Positions 10,409 through 25,200 are shown, numbered from the stretch's first letter. The stretch: 64,000 bases of DNA from Aspidapion aeneum (GCA_963576565.1 OY755047.1:11797764-11861763), one strand, 5' to 3'. Numbers and translations are program-made. Notes: generated by a model not told the origin, from the letters alone.

Positions 10409-12601
10409 CTAGAAATTTGAAACACAAGATTAGATACGTTATATTATGTCTAGATTGTTCTACTTATCTATGATTTTTCTGGATGATTCTACAAAAATGG
10501 TGCTGTGGAGTGGGAATGCATATTTTTCAAACACAGACTGCAAATGAAGCATAGTTTTAGTTATAAGATCTAAAACGAAATGTTTTCTTTATGGAGCATT
10601 TGAGTTTAATGTATAAAAAAAATTCCAAGTTTATAATTTTTTTTATTACAAAGCAAATACCTCATTCCTCTGGTGTAGTCCCAAACCAAATATTAAAAAC
10701 TCAGATTGAAAAGAATATCCTAATAAATAATATTTAACCAAGTCTTAACTATTTATCAAAAAATTGATAAAACTTAAGTTTGCAGTCATATTTTTGAAAA
10801 TCCGAATTTACATTTTCTCCGGAAAATTTTACAATTTTAAACGTGCTCCATTTTTAATAACACAATATTTGTGAATACCACCGGTTAATTTCTAGAGAAA
10901 GAGACGGCCCTGTATATCTAATTTACTTGTGAGGGTGACAAGTTGTGACAGATAATGTCAACTTTAGTTTGGTTTAAGTTATAGATCTTTTTATTTTCGG
11001 CAGAAAATTAGTTTTTTTCAGAGAAATCAAAAAGGAACGCTTCAATTATCATTCCTCTGGTAAGTAAATATTCGACTGATATCAATAGTATAATATTTTG
11101 TTGATTGTTTTAAAATTATAGGAACTTTGTTTATATAAAACTTAAGTTAAGTAGTCTAAATAGATTTTGATTTAAATTGGAAAACCATTAAAAACTCATT
11201 CCTCTGGTACTCATCCCTCTGGAATTTTTATGCAATAATTCCTAAAATTCGGGAAAATAAATGTTTCTTAGCTTACACCTAATTAGTTACATAAATTTTA
11301 AAAAAACAAAATTATTTACTGTGCTGTACTGTTATTTAAAGGCAATGACCAAAAATGATATCCATATAGCCCACTTTTGGTAGAATCATCCATAATTATA
11401 ATTAATTTAAAAATAGATTCGTTTTGCTTGTTGGTAACTGAATACTTTTTTTAAGGAAATACAATACAAATTTGATTTACTTGGGTGTTAAAAAGTTGTC
11501 ACACAATAACATAGGTGGCGCTTCTGCGTTAAATGGTTTTTTACTGGCTGGTTTTAAAACTGGATGCCTTTTCGGTTCATTGGCATAAGGATCGTCCATA
11601 TTTTCGGTTTGTTTAATTTGGTCTTCTTTTTTTAAGTTGCCTACAAAAACAAGCAAAGGCTTTCAAAACTAACCAAAAGCTTTCAAGTAAATAAAGGTCT
11701 TAAACAAGGTATCTCGCCTAAGCTCTTCAAGATATACTTGGAACAAGTCCTTAAAGTATGGAAGAGAAAATGCCAAAACATGGGAATTCCGTTGGACGAA
11801 ACCACCTTGTATACTTTATGTTTCGCCGATGATCAGATAGTAGTGGCTCAGGATTATGACGACCTCGAATATATGACACGAAAACTAATAGAAGAGTACA
11901 ATGAGTGGGGACTAGAGGTTAATCTCAATAAGACAGAGTATATGTGTATCGGTGGAACGAAACAGGATCTAATCTTAAATACCGGGCAGCGAATTCAGTC
12001 CTGTGATGAGTATAAATACTTAGGTCTAAAAATTACAGCTGACGGAACACTATAGACAAAGCTATAAAAGATCGAAACGTACAAGGAAGAAAAGCAATAA
12101 CTTTATTAAATGGAATAATTTGGGACCAAAGTATATCAAAACATAACAAAAAGCTTATATATAACACCATTGTAAAAAGTATTATTACATACGGCTCAGA
12201 AGTATGGCCAATCAAGGATAGAACAGAAAAAATGCTTTAAGGCTACGGAAATGGAATATTGGAGAAGAGTAGCAGGGAAATCAAAAAGAGAAAGAGTTAC
12301 AAATCAAAGAATAAGAGAAATTATGACAGTGGGTGAACGTACTTTAGTGGATGATATAAGAACAAAACAACTGGTGTGGTACGGACATGTACAAAGAATG
12401 AATGAAAGACTACCTAAATAAATACTACAATGGAAACCAACTGGCCGAAGAAAACGAGGACGGTCAAGGAGACGCTGGAGAGAAGGAACAGACAGTGAAA
12501 TAAGACTAAGAGGCCTAGATGATGAATTATGGGCAAACAGAAACGAGTGGAGATTGGGTATCGGAAGACGTAGAACGTTGTGAAACCGATAAATATATAT
12601 A

Positions 12602-12666
<65 letters not shown>

Positions 12667-15600
12667 ATACAGTGTGTCCACGTAAGTTGGCGGCATATGG
12701 GAAACTTTTTTATTATTAGCTTTACGAAAAAAAGTTATTCTTCATAAAAAGTTCTGCATGGTCCAAAACCTAAAATGCAACCATCAGATGTTAAATTTTT
12801 TCAGTCATATTACGAGGTTTGTCAAAAAATTTGATTTTTGCTCTAGAGTAAAGTACCTTTCTTTTTGACAATATCGAAAATTGTTATAAAGAAAAGATGT
12901 TTAGAATTAAAAATAGCTTTCAAATATTCAACATTGTTTATTTATATAAAAAAAAAATTCTACATTTTCTCTGCGATTATGTTGGAAATTTAAGTTTGCA
13001 CATTAATGCATAATTAATCTAGGATGCACTGGCATTTTTTAAAACTGATAATTAATGTAGACTTTGCGAACTGTCTAAATATCGAAAATTCGAAGAAACG
13101 TCAACAATCGTATTTCAAAAAGTGCCACGGTATAAACACTTTTTTAGGCAGTCTAACAGTGTTTTTCAAAGTTTTTAGAGATCCGTATTGTACAGAAAAT
13201 GTAGAAAAAAATATTTTTTTAATGTAAATAAACAATGTTGAATATTTGAAAGCTATTTTTAATTCTAAACATCTTTTCTTTATAACAATTTTCGATATTG
13301 TCAAAAAGAAAGGTACTTTACTCTGGAGCAAAAATCACATTTTTTGACAAACCTCGTAATATGACTGAAAAAATTTAACATCTGATAGTTGCATTTTAGG
13401 TTTTGGACCATGCAGAACTTTTTATGAAGAATAACTTTTTTTCGTAAAGCTAATAATAAAAAAGTTTCCCATATGCCGCCAACTTACGTGGACACACTGT
13501 ATATATATATATACAAAAATAAAATATTTTTCAAAAAAAATTGTTAACTACAGTGGCGGCTGCTACAGGGGAGTGCCCTTCCAAAACTAGACAACAAAGA
13601 GTATTTTTAATTGATTTATTTAAAAAAGTTAAATCTTCCCTTACGACATGATTGTCTAGTTCTTTTTATTATCTGTGGTTAATATCAAGCGATTTATTGG
13701 GTGAACTTTTTTAGCGTAAATAATTACCAGCCTGCAGCACCACGCCGCACACTGGTAGACCTTGGGTCTGTCCTGTGTAATCTGGGAGGACATGGGATAA
13801 TTTTTCATATACATTAAAATATCAGGACACTACACACATTCTACAGATAACATATCTAGGGGTCTATGACCGTAAAAGTTACCTTGTCATTTTCACTGCC
13901 AGACTTGCTACAACCTGTCAAAGTCTATCCACATTTCTGTGGTTTTATGTGTATTTTTTTGTGGCGAAACCAATTAAAATACTCTGCCAATATATGGGCC
14001 CCTAAGCTCACACTAGGTACTATAGTTATAGTGTACGTGTGAGCTAATATAACTAAAAACTGAAATATATTTTATTCAACTCCAGACTCAATTACCTTTC
14101 GTTTGATATCACACACGCCATATTTTCACTTGAACTCTAATTTTTAAAATATACCCCCACCCTTTTTTTTAAATAAATTAAAATGTATTTTGTTTAACTG
14201 CAGATTCAATTACCTTTCGTTTGATATCACACACGCCATATTTTCACATTAACTCTAATTTTTGAAATCTACCCCCACCCTTTTATTTGGTTTGTGTTCG
14301 GTGGATTTTGTTCATTTTTAAATGGGACCATCTCGACCCAAGACCCAGCCTAGGTACCAAATTTCATTAAAATCGGCCAAGCGCTTTTTGAGTTATGCGC
14401 GTTGGTCGTTACAGACAGACATACAGACAGACAGACAGACAGACATACAGACAGACAGACAGACAGACAGACGACGCAACAAAAAAGTTTCAAAATCATC
14501 TGAAACGCAAAGATATATAAAAATTTTTGAAATCGGAGCAACTTTTTTTTTCTCGAAAAAATTAGGATCACCATAGCTCACACTACTATAGTATAGTATA
14601 TGTGTGAGCTAAAATAGTAATGACAAATCAGCTTTGCCGCCAAATAGTTTTAGCGCTACACCCCGTATTTTTAGTTCAGGACGATAGCTCCGCGATGGCG
14701 CTATCCCAGCAGAAAATGCACCGTTAAGCCCTGTATCCTGCGCGTCTTTAAATGTCTTTTGGAATTTGAATTTGTCAAGCACTAGATGCACAGATTACTA
14801 ACCACAGAAATAGATTGGACACCCCCATGTTTAACTCTTAATACAATTAATGGCATTTGAACAGCGCCATCCCATAGCTGTCTGTTTGAACTATTTTTTG
14901 CGCTCTGCGCCTTGTATATTATTATACAGGTCAGTTAGTTTTTAATTTTTTGTTGAAATTCTTTGTTTTTTGAAAGATAATAAAATTATGTCAAAAAAAA
15001 TAAGTTCAAATTTTGTATAATAGAATAACAATTTATTTTAATCACAATTTATATTAGTATGAATACATTAAAAATCAGTAACTATTACACTTACACCGAA
15101 CCGAACCGTAACACAACAAGCATCTCTCATTCTAAACCTTTTTTAAGAGAAGTCATCGCTCAGCTCTGCAAGATTTCACTTTCCCGTGATAAAACGCAAA
15201 CACACCGATTTTTTTTGGATTTTTATCTCAAAAGAAATCTGAACAAAATTTCACTTCAACGCGAACATAAAAAATTTTTTCGCGAAAAACAAATTTGACA
15301 AGTTTTATGAGTTTTATCGATGTGCACATCAAGTGCTTGACAAATTCAAATTCCAAAAGACATTTAAAGACACGCAGGATACAGGGCTTAACGGTGCATT
15401 TTGTGCTGGGATAGCGCCATCGCGGAGCTGTCGTCCTGAACTAAAAATACGGGGTGTAGCGCTAAAAATATTTGGCGGGAAAGCCAATTTGTCATTACTA
15501 TTTTTTAATTGGTGTACTGTGACTTGATGTGCACATCGATAAAACTCATAAAACTTGTCAAATTTGTTTTTCGCGAAGATTTTTTTATGTTCGCGTTGAA

Positions 15601-16175
15601 GTGGAATTTTGTTCACATTTCTGTTGAGATAAAAATCCAAAAAAAATCGGTGTGTTTGCGTTTTATCACGAGAAAGTGAAATCTTGCAGAGCAGAGCGAT
15701 GACTTCTCTCAAAAAAGGTTTAGAATGAGAGGTGCTTGTTGTGTTACGGTTCGGTTCGGAATAAGTGTAATAGTTACTGATTTTTAATGTATTCATACTA
15801 ATATAAATTATGATTAAAATAAATTGTTATTCTATTATGCAAAATTTGGACTTATTTTTTTGACATAATTTTATTATCTTTCAAAAAACAAAGAATTTCA
15901 ACAAAAAATTAAAAACTAACTGACCTGTATAATAATATACAAGGCGCAGAGCGCAAAAATTAGTTTAAACAGACAGCTATGGGATGGCGCTGTTCAAATG
16001 CCATTAATAGGGTCACTGCATCACGAAGACGTAGTGTCTTCTTTGGGTAGCGACACGACAGCTAAATATTTTTGGTTATATGACGAATCTGACACTGTCA
16101 GGAGCGTAGCTTTTTTTGTATTTAAAAAAATAATATGGTTTACAAATGTTACGTAAATAACTGTCCGTCACACTC

Positions 16176-16257
<82 letters not shown>

Positions 16258-19200
16258 GACTGTCCAAATAAACAAACCATTCAAATAATGCTTTTCAGAT
16301 TGTCGAATAAAACCGATGTTTTTTATGATTTCAATATTTATCCACACACCGCAAGAAACCAAAAATTATTTGACATGTTTTATAAAATATAGAAAACTAA
16401 TGTTGGATTTATTCTGGGGCATAAAAGTGTACGTTTAATCCCTTTTTTTATGGACTTAGGTGATTAAAAGTAATTTCTTTAAAACTATAAAGGAAAAATT
16501 ATAGGTATTTTGGATCATTTTATTTTATTAATATACAAAAAACAAAAAGCTATCATGATACACGATAACGGTAATTCTGTTGCTTCCAGCTTGGCAGAAG
16601 TTTACTGTACTTTGCTGATAACTTGGTTGGTTTCGATTATTATTGTGTCCTTTGGCATAGCCTTCATATAAAGGAAGCATTTAACTTTCTAGACTTCTCC
16701 AGGATAAAAAACAGGAATACCTTTTCGGTGAAATTTTTGACATTCTTTTTATTGCATCATTTTCGGTACTCTGAAAAGCTTTGGCGGCCTTTTTAATGTC
16801 CATCTCAAAGTAGGAATTATTCTTTGGTCCCTTGTTTGTTCCATCTTTAAGAAATTTAATTCAAACTTGTTCTTATTTAGTTTGTTATGAAATAAATATT
16901 ATTTTTTGCACATTTTGTTAGCGTCTGACTTTTGTTTAATATCTACCATAGCAACGCGCTCAAAGCTCACCAAAAAAATGAAAACTATCACTGCCCGCTG
17001 TATTATTATATACCGGGGGTTGACATGCTAAAACTAGAGTACCGGAGTAAGTGGTTTAATATTTATTTATTTTATGATTATTATTATTTTTAGTATATAA
17101 GTAAACAATGGCATTAAAGTCCCTTTTAATCATTTAACAAATTATAGTCGTCCTTCCGGTCGGGCTTAAAAAACTTAAAAAATATAATATAAAACTTAAA
17201 ATATAAGTATGGTCTTTAATTTTTTTAAAAATATTTTACATACTGTAGGTACTCTAAAAATTCTGAGATCGCTTTACAAACTTCTACAAAAATTGTAGGT
17301 ACTCTAAAAATTCCGAGGTTAATTTACAATATTGTATAAAAATTGCGTGTAGGTACTCTAATTATTCCGAGGTAAATTGACGAGTCGCCAATGGAAATTC
17401 CGAGGCAGGTCACGTGGGCTTGTCGCTACCCATGGAGACGCCAGGCTTCCAGGATGCAGTGACCCTAGCCATTAATTGTATTAAGAGTTTAACATGGGGG
17501 TGTCCAATCTATTTCTGTGGTTAGTAATCTGTGGTTTATATTTTTTTGTGTCTTTATATTACGTGACAAATTTTTGTTCTTGCAATGGGTGGTAAGCACG
17601 AAGATTACTCTTTATAAGGCAATAGAGTTTTTAAAATTTAATTGAATCACAGTACAGGGTGTTTTTTGAAAAAATGGCAAAGTTTGAAGGAGAATATAAA
17701 AAATATATATCGATGTCGTGTCTCAATTTTCTTAGAGAAGATAGCTAAAACCTTTGTCTTTACAGAGCAGCTTTTGCCTTTTTGCGCTAGGTTGCGCTCC
17801 CTTGTCAAAACATCTTTAAAACATGCAGAAAATAAAAATCAGAAAGAGACCCTCAGACACTCAACTTCATGTAACGTCGACACCAACCGATTTCGAAATT
17901 TCAATAAGTTCTAGTATAGGACCATGTAAGATCATCATAAAAATCTCGGTTAGAATGTGGTGCCCCCCCCCCCCCCCCCCCGTTTCGACGCAGAGACGGA
18001 TGAAAGAAGCACAAAAATACATGTTAAATTAAATTATAAATATAATATATAATTTTAGAGTAAAACAGGAAGACTCATACTCAAATTTAAGAGAAATTCA
18101 AGCAGGCGTGCCCCAGGGTAGCGTACTAGGCCCTTATCTATACTTATTATTCACTTGTGATATCCCAAAGCCAGAAAATTGTCACTTAGCAACATTTGCC
18201 GATGATACTGGTTTATTGACGGTAGAAAAATCTATTGAAAAATGCATAGAAAACCTTCAGGATGCAGTCACCCAAGTTCACAGTTGGACCACAAAGTGGC
18301 GAATAAAATTAAATGAAACCAAATCAATTCATGTTGATTTTATAAACAAAAATATAAATCACATACAAATAACAATTAACAACATTCCAGTACCATATTC
18401 GAATCAGGCAAAATATCTAGGTATGACACTTGATGCCAAATTGCGCTGGAAAGCACATGTTAAGAAAAAAAAAGAAGAACTTGAGATAAGGTATAGAAAA
18501 ATGAACTGGCTAATTGGAAGGAAGTCCAATTTAACAATTCATAATAAGTTACTGCTTTATAGACAAATACTGAAACCAGTATGGACATATGGTATTCAAC
18601 TATGGGGTTGTGCTAAAGAGAGTAACATTCTAGTTGTACAGAGATTTCAAAATAAAGTATTAAGAAACATTGTGAATGCACCTTGGTACGTTCGAAATAG
18701 TGACCTTCATCGAGATCTAAAAATCGAAACTGTAGCAGAGACTATAAAAAAGTACGCAAAAAGCCATGAAGATAGACTCCATCGGCATGTGAATGTGGAA
18801 GCAATTCAGCTTCTAGACAATACTATGCTAGTTCGAAGACTAAAAAGAGTGAAGCCGTTTGAGCTAGTTTACTAAGTGAATTACACATAAAACAAAATAA
18901 TGCTATAAACACAACACAATTGTGAGTTACAGACTAAACAAAGCGGGGAGAACTGTTGAGTGAACCCTAAGTTTAAATCTGACTTTTCTAGTAAATTAAG
19001 TTAAAACAAAATTGCTAATTAGTCTTACGTAATACAATAAACACAGTGTGTTTGACAAATAAAAAAAATAAAAAAATTAAATATTTAGTCATAAAACGGC
19101 AAAATTTTTTTTTTAGATATACTCTATTTCCTTAAGCTAAAAGAATATAAATTCAGCTGTTTTGACATTTAAATGCAGTGGCGTGTCCTGTTCTTATACC

Positions 19201-22200
19201 ATTTTTTTTTATTTAAAAACTGCTTTTTATATTATAAATGACACTTAAATCACTTCAGACATTCTTATATCGGATTTTAACATAATAATATAGCTAATAA
19301 AATACGCATTTCTTAAAATCCATTTTATACATGGGCGTACGCCAGTTTTTTCTTAGTTAAATAAAGTATCTCGAATGGATTCCTAGAATAACTTGTTCAA
19401 AAAAAACTGTTGTTAATTTATACTTCAGTATCAGCATGAAAATATTAGTATTAATAACAGAAAACAGTGGCGTAGTAAAAATAATATAAATAAATAAAAA
19501 TAAATATAAACTTTGTAACTAAAGTACACGCATGCTACAAAAATCCCTTATTGCAGTTAGCACTAGGTAAAAGAAAACCACAAAGTGTAAAATACTAATC
19601 ATTACAATCCTTTTAGAAAATCCCGCAATTATCCCTACCAACAAATGAAACACCCTATATAATTTTTTTCTTTTGCATTCTTCATTAAAATTTAGACTAA
19701 TTTTGAATGCTGCCTAGAGCCAGTATTTGCCTCATATAAAATTAGTCTAAATTTTACTAGAGAAACCAAAAATACAAAAACATACAGTGTTTCATTTAAA
19801 TTTCCGAAGTTGAAAGTCGTTCCGATAAAATAAAACACCCTGTATATATGTCTATGTTAAACAATAAAAATATACTTAAAACCCAACAACTTCTGTTTAG
19901 ACATTTTTCTAATATAACATACATCTTTCGACATAAGGAACAGGATCATCTTATTTCGGACACCCTGTACATAATAATTATTATTTATTAGGATGTATTT
20001 AAATAATTTTCAAACCATTTGGTTGAATTTAAGGCAATGATCTATGAACTTATAAGCAAAAACAGGCGTGTCCTCCCAGATGTCGAATCCGTCCCAGTAT
20101 GCGTCGCGTTTTTTAGCGGGGTATGGGTGGATGTTCTCGACCGGGGGCGGGCGGGAGGAATGTGTGTTTTAGTTGAAGTCGGCCATCATTATCGTGCGTA
20201 AACGTCCGTTGCCCTTCTACACGATGCCGATCTATCCTTAGCGAAGACGTAGAGTTTGTTTTAATTTGGGCTGTCAGTAGTTAAAAACCTTGCCCGTCGC
20301 GTGTCCATTGTTTGTTTTTGTTATCGTTTGTTTATAAAATGGAAATAAATACCGTCGATTACATAATTAACTGTGCAAATTTAAATACGTTGACATATGA
20401 ACTTCGATTACAAATAAAATCTTTAGGGCCACATAGACCGGACCTAAAAATTAACCAAAATTTTAGTGTAAGTAATGCCGAGGGGTGTTCCAAAAAAATT
20501 TATTAGAAAATTTAATAAAAAATTATACGATGCTAAAAACTGGTTGTTGCTTTATTTGTCTTGTTATTGTCATAAAATAGTTTAAAATTTAATTAAACCA
20601 CTATAAAAACGTAGCAATAATCAATATTGCTGAGTATGCACAAATTTCGTCTATAAACGCCGATGCTGGACAATAGACCGGCATCACTCTTACAAGTGAT
20701 CAACCCAGTACACCACTGAAATACGTGGTCCCTACTAACCGCACCCAGTACACCACGAAATACGTGGTCCCTACTAACCGCACCCAGTACACCACTGAAA
20801 TACGTGGTCCCTACTAACCCAGGACACCACCACTGAAATATGTGGTCCCTACTAAACATAACCAAGTAAAACCCCACTATGGTGGTTACGCTTTATGGCC
20901 CATAAGGCCGACTCTCTACGGCCTATAAGGTCTATTCCTTATGGCCCCTAGGTCAACTCTCTCCAACCAGCATCCCCCTTATTACATTATTTAATTTGGC
21001 ATTATATTCTTGTTAACCTATTTTATGTATATACAATACACGTATAAATGTGGATTCTTTATACTTAATTTTCATACTCCCCTACATCCCTCATTCACAA
21101 GGGTACTAAATAACAAACCTTGTGACATATATGGTAGAGATACCACTTGTCACAAATATAGTTGTGACATATATGGTGGAGGCGCCGTGTGTCATATTTA
21201 GTTGTGACATTATGAACAATCCACGAAGTGATCCTGTGTGCAAAGAGAAAGTGTGATATCAAGCACTTTAGTGAAAATTTAAAAAGACACAAAGTAAGTG
21301 TTATTCATTTAAATAACCACATGGAATTTTCTACACTAGGCAAGACTGATATTAGGTGCCAATTGAATAGTGCCTATAGGCAAAACATTACCGAACATAA
21401 TGAAAATGTGACAAAAATCAGACATAGTAGGTTAATAGACTGTTTAAAATTCTGTGGGATTTTTGAGGTTGCTCTACGGGGCCATAAAAAAGAAAGGCGA
21501 ATGGACTTTATCTATAAACTAAAAACTACACCAAGTAGCTGCTTGTTTGGAAAATACTAAAATAAAATTGCTTCGGTAAGTTTTTTTATCTCATTTTTCA
21601 TGCAATTTAAATTTTTGCCCCCCCCCCCCATTTATAACGTCACCAGCCGCCACTGGTTAAATATTAAATTATATTAACCTATTCTTAAGGTCTCCAAAAT
21701 TTCGAAAACATGGTCGTTCTCGTGAATACCATAAAGCAGCCAAAAAGGTTCTACTGAGGCACCAGCTGCAATAATGATTTGATCACCGCCAGGGTGACCA
21801 TTCACAAAATCTGTTATGTCATAAATGCCTTCCTTGTAAGATACCCATATTTTGGTTTCTCTAAAAAAAAATTGAACCTTCTATTTTTTGGGTATATTTC
21901 TCTATGCATTTTTTAGGCAAATTATAAATTGGTAAAAAAAAATTTTTAAGTCACAAGCTTTTATAAAATGCACTAAAAATTAAAAAATAATATTCTAACA
22001 TTCTAATATTATCATAATAATAAAAGCGATGGCCGACTGATGGAAATTTTGACGATGTTAGCACGATAAGATATCCGTATCAATTAAATATCACTATTTG
22101 CAAGAATCTATCTAGCAGAAAAATGCAGAGGTACCAAACCCACCTAACCCGACCCAAGATACATGGCATGGCATGGCAATGGCATAACATTGCGGCACAT

Positions 22201-25200
22201 CAAACATATCTTTGATGACCTGCTATGTTGATATTTTTTTCTTAATGTTGTATTGTCATGGGACCACTATGTGTGTACCAAATTTCATCCAAATCGGATA
22301 ATGGGAAGTGTGTCAAAAACGCTTCACAAGATTTGATAGATAGTTAGTTAGATAGTTAGTTAGATAGTTAGACAGAACATCTGAAGCTAAATCAAGGCCA
22401 ACACAAAAATAGAGGCCACGACCCTGAAAAAATCAGCTGTTCTCCCGGGGCTGAATTTTACATTGGGTCTTATGGGAGGTCAGACGTTTTTTTATGATAT
22501 TTTCAAAATGGCACTACAGATTTCCGCAAAATTTGAGTGAAATATTCTCAGACACCATCCCGATATTCCACCAAAGGTTTGTAAGGAAGCAACATGATTA
22601 AAAGGTTAAAATCTTCAAGATTTAGCATTCCTTATTTTGAATTCAAATTACCCGCCATGTACCACATGCCAACTGTTAAATTTGACATGTATTTGACTTT
22701 GTCATATGTGATTGGCACATTCGCTTCTGCTTTAAACTTAATTTTTGTGTGAGCTAATGAAGCGGCTATGAAAAATTAGGACTTACTATACATTTAAAAA
22801 AAATTGTTCTGCCAGAATAAAGTAAAAACAATCTCAAAAACGGCTTTATTTAACAAAAAATCAAATATCCATGAACCGTCATTCCAACTTCAAAATTTTA
22901 AAGACAATCAGCTGTGTCGTAACGTGACCATCAAAAAAAAATCAGCCCCGGATGTGACGTCAACAAAGTGGAGGATCGTGGCCCGTCCATTTTGATAGCC
23001 CTGGCTAAATAAAAGCTTGTAAAAAAATACCATAGATATACAGGTTGTCCCAAATAAAAGCAACTACATGGGGATTTCGGAAACGGTAAGAGATACGAGT
23101 TTGTTTTAATGAGAAAAACGTTGCGCTATTCTAAACCCAATCAGATGCCGTATCAGAATTAAAAATATCTACAGGGGTTTTTAAAATATCGAGCCAAAAC
23201 TAAAAATTGTGTTTTTTGAAAAATTGAAATATCGCCGCCATCTTGCAAACAAATTTAATGAAATTTGGTAGTTTAGTATAAGCAACTACGGGCAATTGAA
23301 TGACGTTAACAATTTTTTTCTAGGCCATCTAGTTTTTTTGAAACCATAGCCAACTTTGTTATTTCTTATGACCGCCGTATTGGATTTATACTTCAATAAA
23401 TAGAGCATAGAAGGAGCTTTTTAACCGTGCATAATAAGCCTACCTTTGGATAAAGGAAAATGTGAATTTATTAAAAATAGTAGTTTACCTAACTAGTGCT
23501 GAAAGTGCCTCTTTTCCGCACGCGATTGCAGATGGCCAAACGACGCGATAGCGGAGTTTGGCCAGCAATCAAGTGCGGAAAAGACACTTTACGCACGAGT
23601 TAGGTACACTATTTTTTCTATAAGCGTGAGGAAAAAACTAAAAATTAATCAGAAAATTATTTATATTCAAAACGTTTTAATCAAATCAATTATTATTATT
23701 CACATTCTAGCGGCTTCTAGAACTGACTGGGGTAGATCTTCGTCCGAAGAATCCATTGAAAATCTGATTTTTTTGTTTGAAAAATTCAAAAGACGCTTGT
23801 ATCTGCAAAATTGGCTTTGTTTTGACAGTTTGTTTGTACTTTGTTGCTATGGTGATTTAAGATGCCAAATCTAAAACCACTAGTGTTCATTGTTGTTTGA
23901 CATTGACAATGACGATATTTATACCGGGGAGGTTTAAAACTTATAATTTGAACCTATTTTACTGAAAACTTTATTTTATCGAAAATATTGAAAATATAGC
24001 AGAATTTTAGTCAATTTGAATATTTTTAGGATATTTCGTGTGCTAGGAAAGATACAAATGTATTTTGAACGGTCTAAATGTTATAGAACACCTCAAAATC
24101 GTAACAAATCGTAAAATATTTTTCCGCACTAGTGCGGAAAAGTGGCACTTTCCACACTAAAATGCGTGCGGAAAAGTGGACTTTTCCGCACGCTTATAGA
24201 AAAAATTGTTTTTCCCTTAGGTGGCTATGAAACAAATGCCGTAATCGTATTTGTTTTCATACCTACGTAACTACCTTTCAAAACTTTTCCATTTATTTGA
24301 TTTAGGTATATGCAAATCTTTAAGGCCCTTATTTTTTAATTTTTCTCTGGCTAAGAAATAATACAATTTCTTAAAATCTATCTTTTATTTCTGAAACAAG
24401 TTTGTATTTATTATTTAATTTAAAATAAAACTATTGTAAAAACCGATAACAAAGCATTGAATTAAATAAGCAAATGTTCGAAAATTCCACCGTTGTTATC
24501 AATTCAAATCCTGCATCGATGAATTAGACACATACATTCATCTTTAACCATTTGCTCGGGAATTTTTTCTACGGCTTGAACAACGGCTGCCTCAAGTTCT
24601 TCTATCATATTATGAGTAGTAGAATAAACTTTATTCTTTAAGTATCCCCAAATACAAAAATCAAGAGGCGTAAGGTCCGGCGAACGTGCAGGCCAGGCAA
24701 CTGGACCTCCATTTCCGATCCAGTTATTTCCATGTTGCTGATTCAAATAGTCGGTTATGATTCTTGCATTATGTGGAGGTGCTCCATCTTGCTGGAACTA
24801 CATGTTTGCTACATCTTGAAGAGGCAAATTTTCTAAAATTTGGTCAACGTAATTTTGTAGAATTTCTAGATATCGAGGTGCCGTCAAATTATTATGAAAA
24901 ATGTTAAATAGTATGTGTCCGTTTATGACTCCTAGCTTTGATTGTATAACTCGTAAACATTGCTCCTAGCCATACATTCAAACCCCACCTAACTTGACGG
25001 TGCACCTCACGATTTAAGAACGGATTTTCATCGGCCCAGTACACGTAGTTTTATCTGTTAAACACCCCGTAATTTGTAAAACTGCTTTCATCGGACCACA
25101 GAACCGGATTGCGGAAATTGAGGATTTTCTTGCGATTTTTGCTTAGAGTAATATTACTCTGAGGATTTTTGCATGAACCAATTGCAAAACAAGGTTCTTC

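Larger units (their letters stand above)
16008..17467 (+). mobile_element. P-like element remnant with 8-bp TSD
   Basis: Termini TAGGGTCACTGCATC and GATGCAGTGACCCTA are exact inverted repeats flanked by perfect 8-bp duplications GCCATTAA (16000-16007 and 17468-17475). At 16135 an ATG opens MVYKCYVNNCPSHS, which fits the C-x4-C start of a THAP domain, but a (TA)n run of about 75 bp then destroys it. 8-bp duplications and THAP domains are both known for P elements. Class assignment is tentative. Confidence 0.55.
14625..17535. repeat. Nested inverted-repeat (fold-back) complex
   Basis: Three inverted pairs are seen: 14630-14790 with 15340-15505; 14850-15310 with 15520-16007; and 14795-14850 with 17475-17532. 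The last pair continues the second arm once the P-like insertion 16008-17467 is removed. Mirror-image open frames (MNTLKISNYYTY near 15059 and 15796) come from the palindrome and are not genes. Confidence 0.7.
13551..21655 (+). mobile_element. hAT element with both ends, split by nested insertions
   Basis: The left end CAGTGGCGGCTG (13551-13562) and right end CAGCCGCCACTG (21644-21655) are perfect 12-bp inverted repeats. Flanking 8-mers are GTTAACTA (13543-13550) and GTTAAATA (21656-21663), 7/8 identical, as expected for an old 8-bp duplication. Family sequence runs 13551-13745 and resumes near 20085, judged by the 1-336 copy. The 6.3 kb between holds other elements. Coding remnants at 20339-20590 and 21228-21560 resemble hAT transposases with zf-MYM/TTF domains. 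Confidence 0.6.

Noticed and set aside
10409..10425. Upstream extension of the exon 6 frame (MFQIS)
   Set aside because: It reads through the acceptor into intron 5; splicing after ag at 10409 restores the conserved TPND sequence.
12304..12719. Frames with long YIYIYI runs here and at 16076-16392
   Set aside because: They come from (TA)n microsatellites.
15059..15796. Two nearly identical frames on opposite strands (MNTLKISNYYTY)
   Set aside because: They are the two arms of an inverted repeat; no family resemblance.
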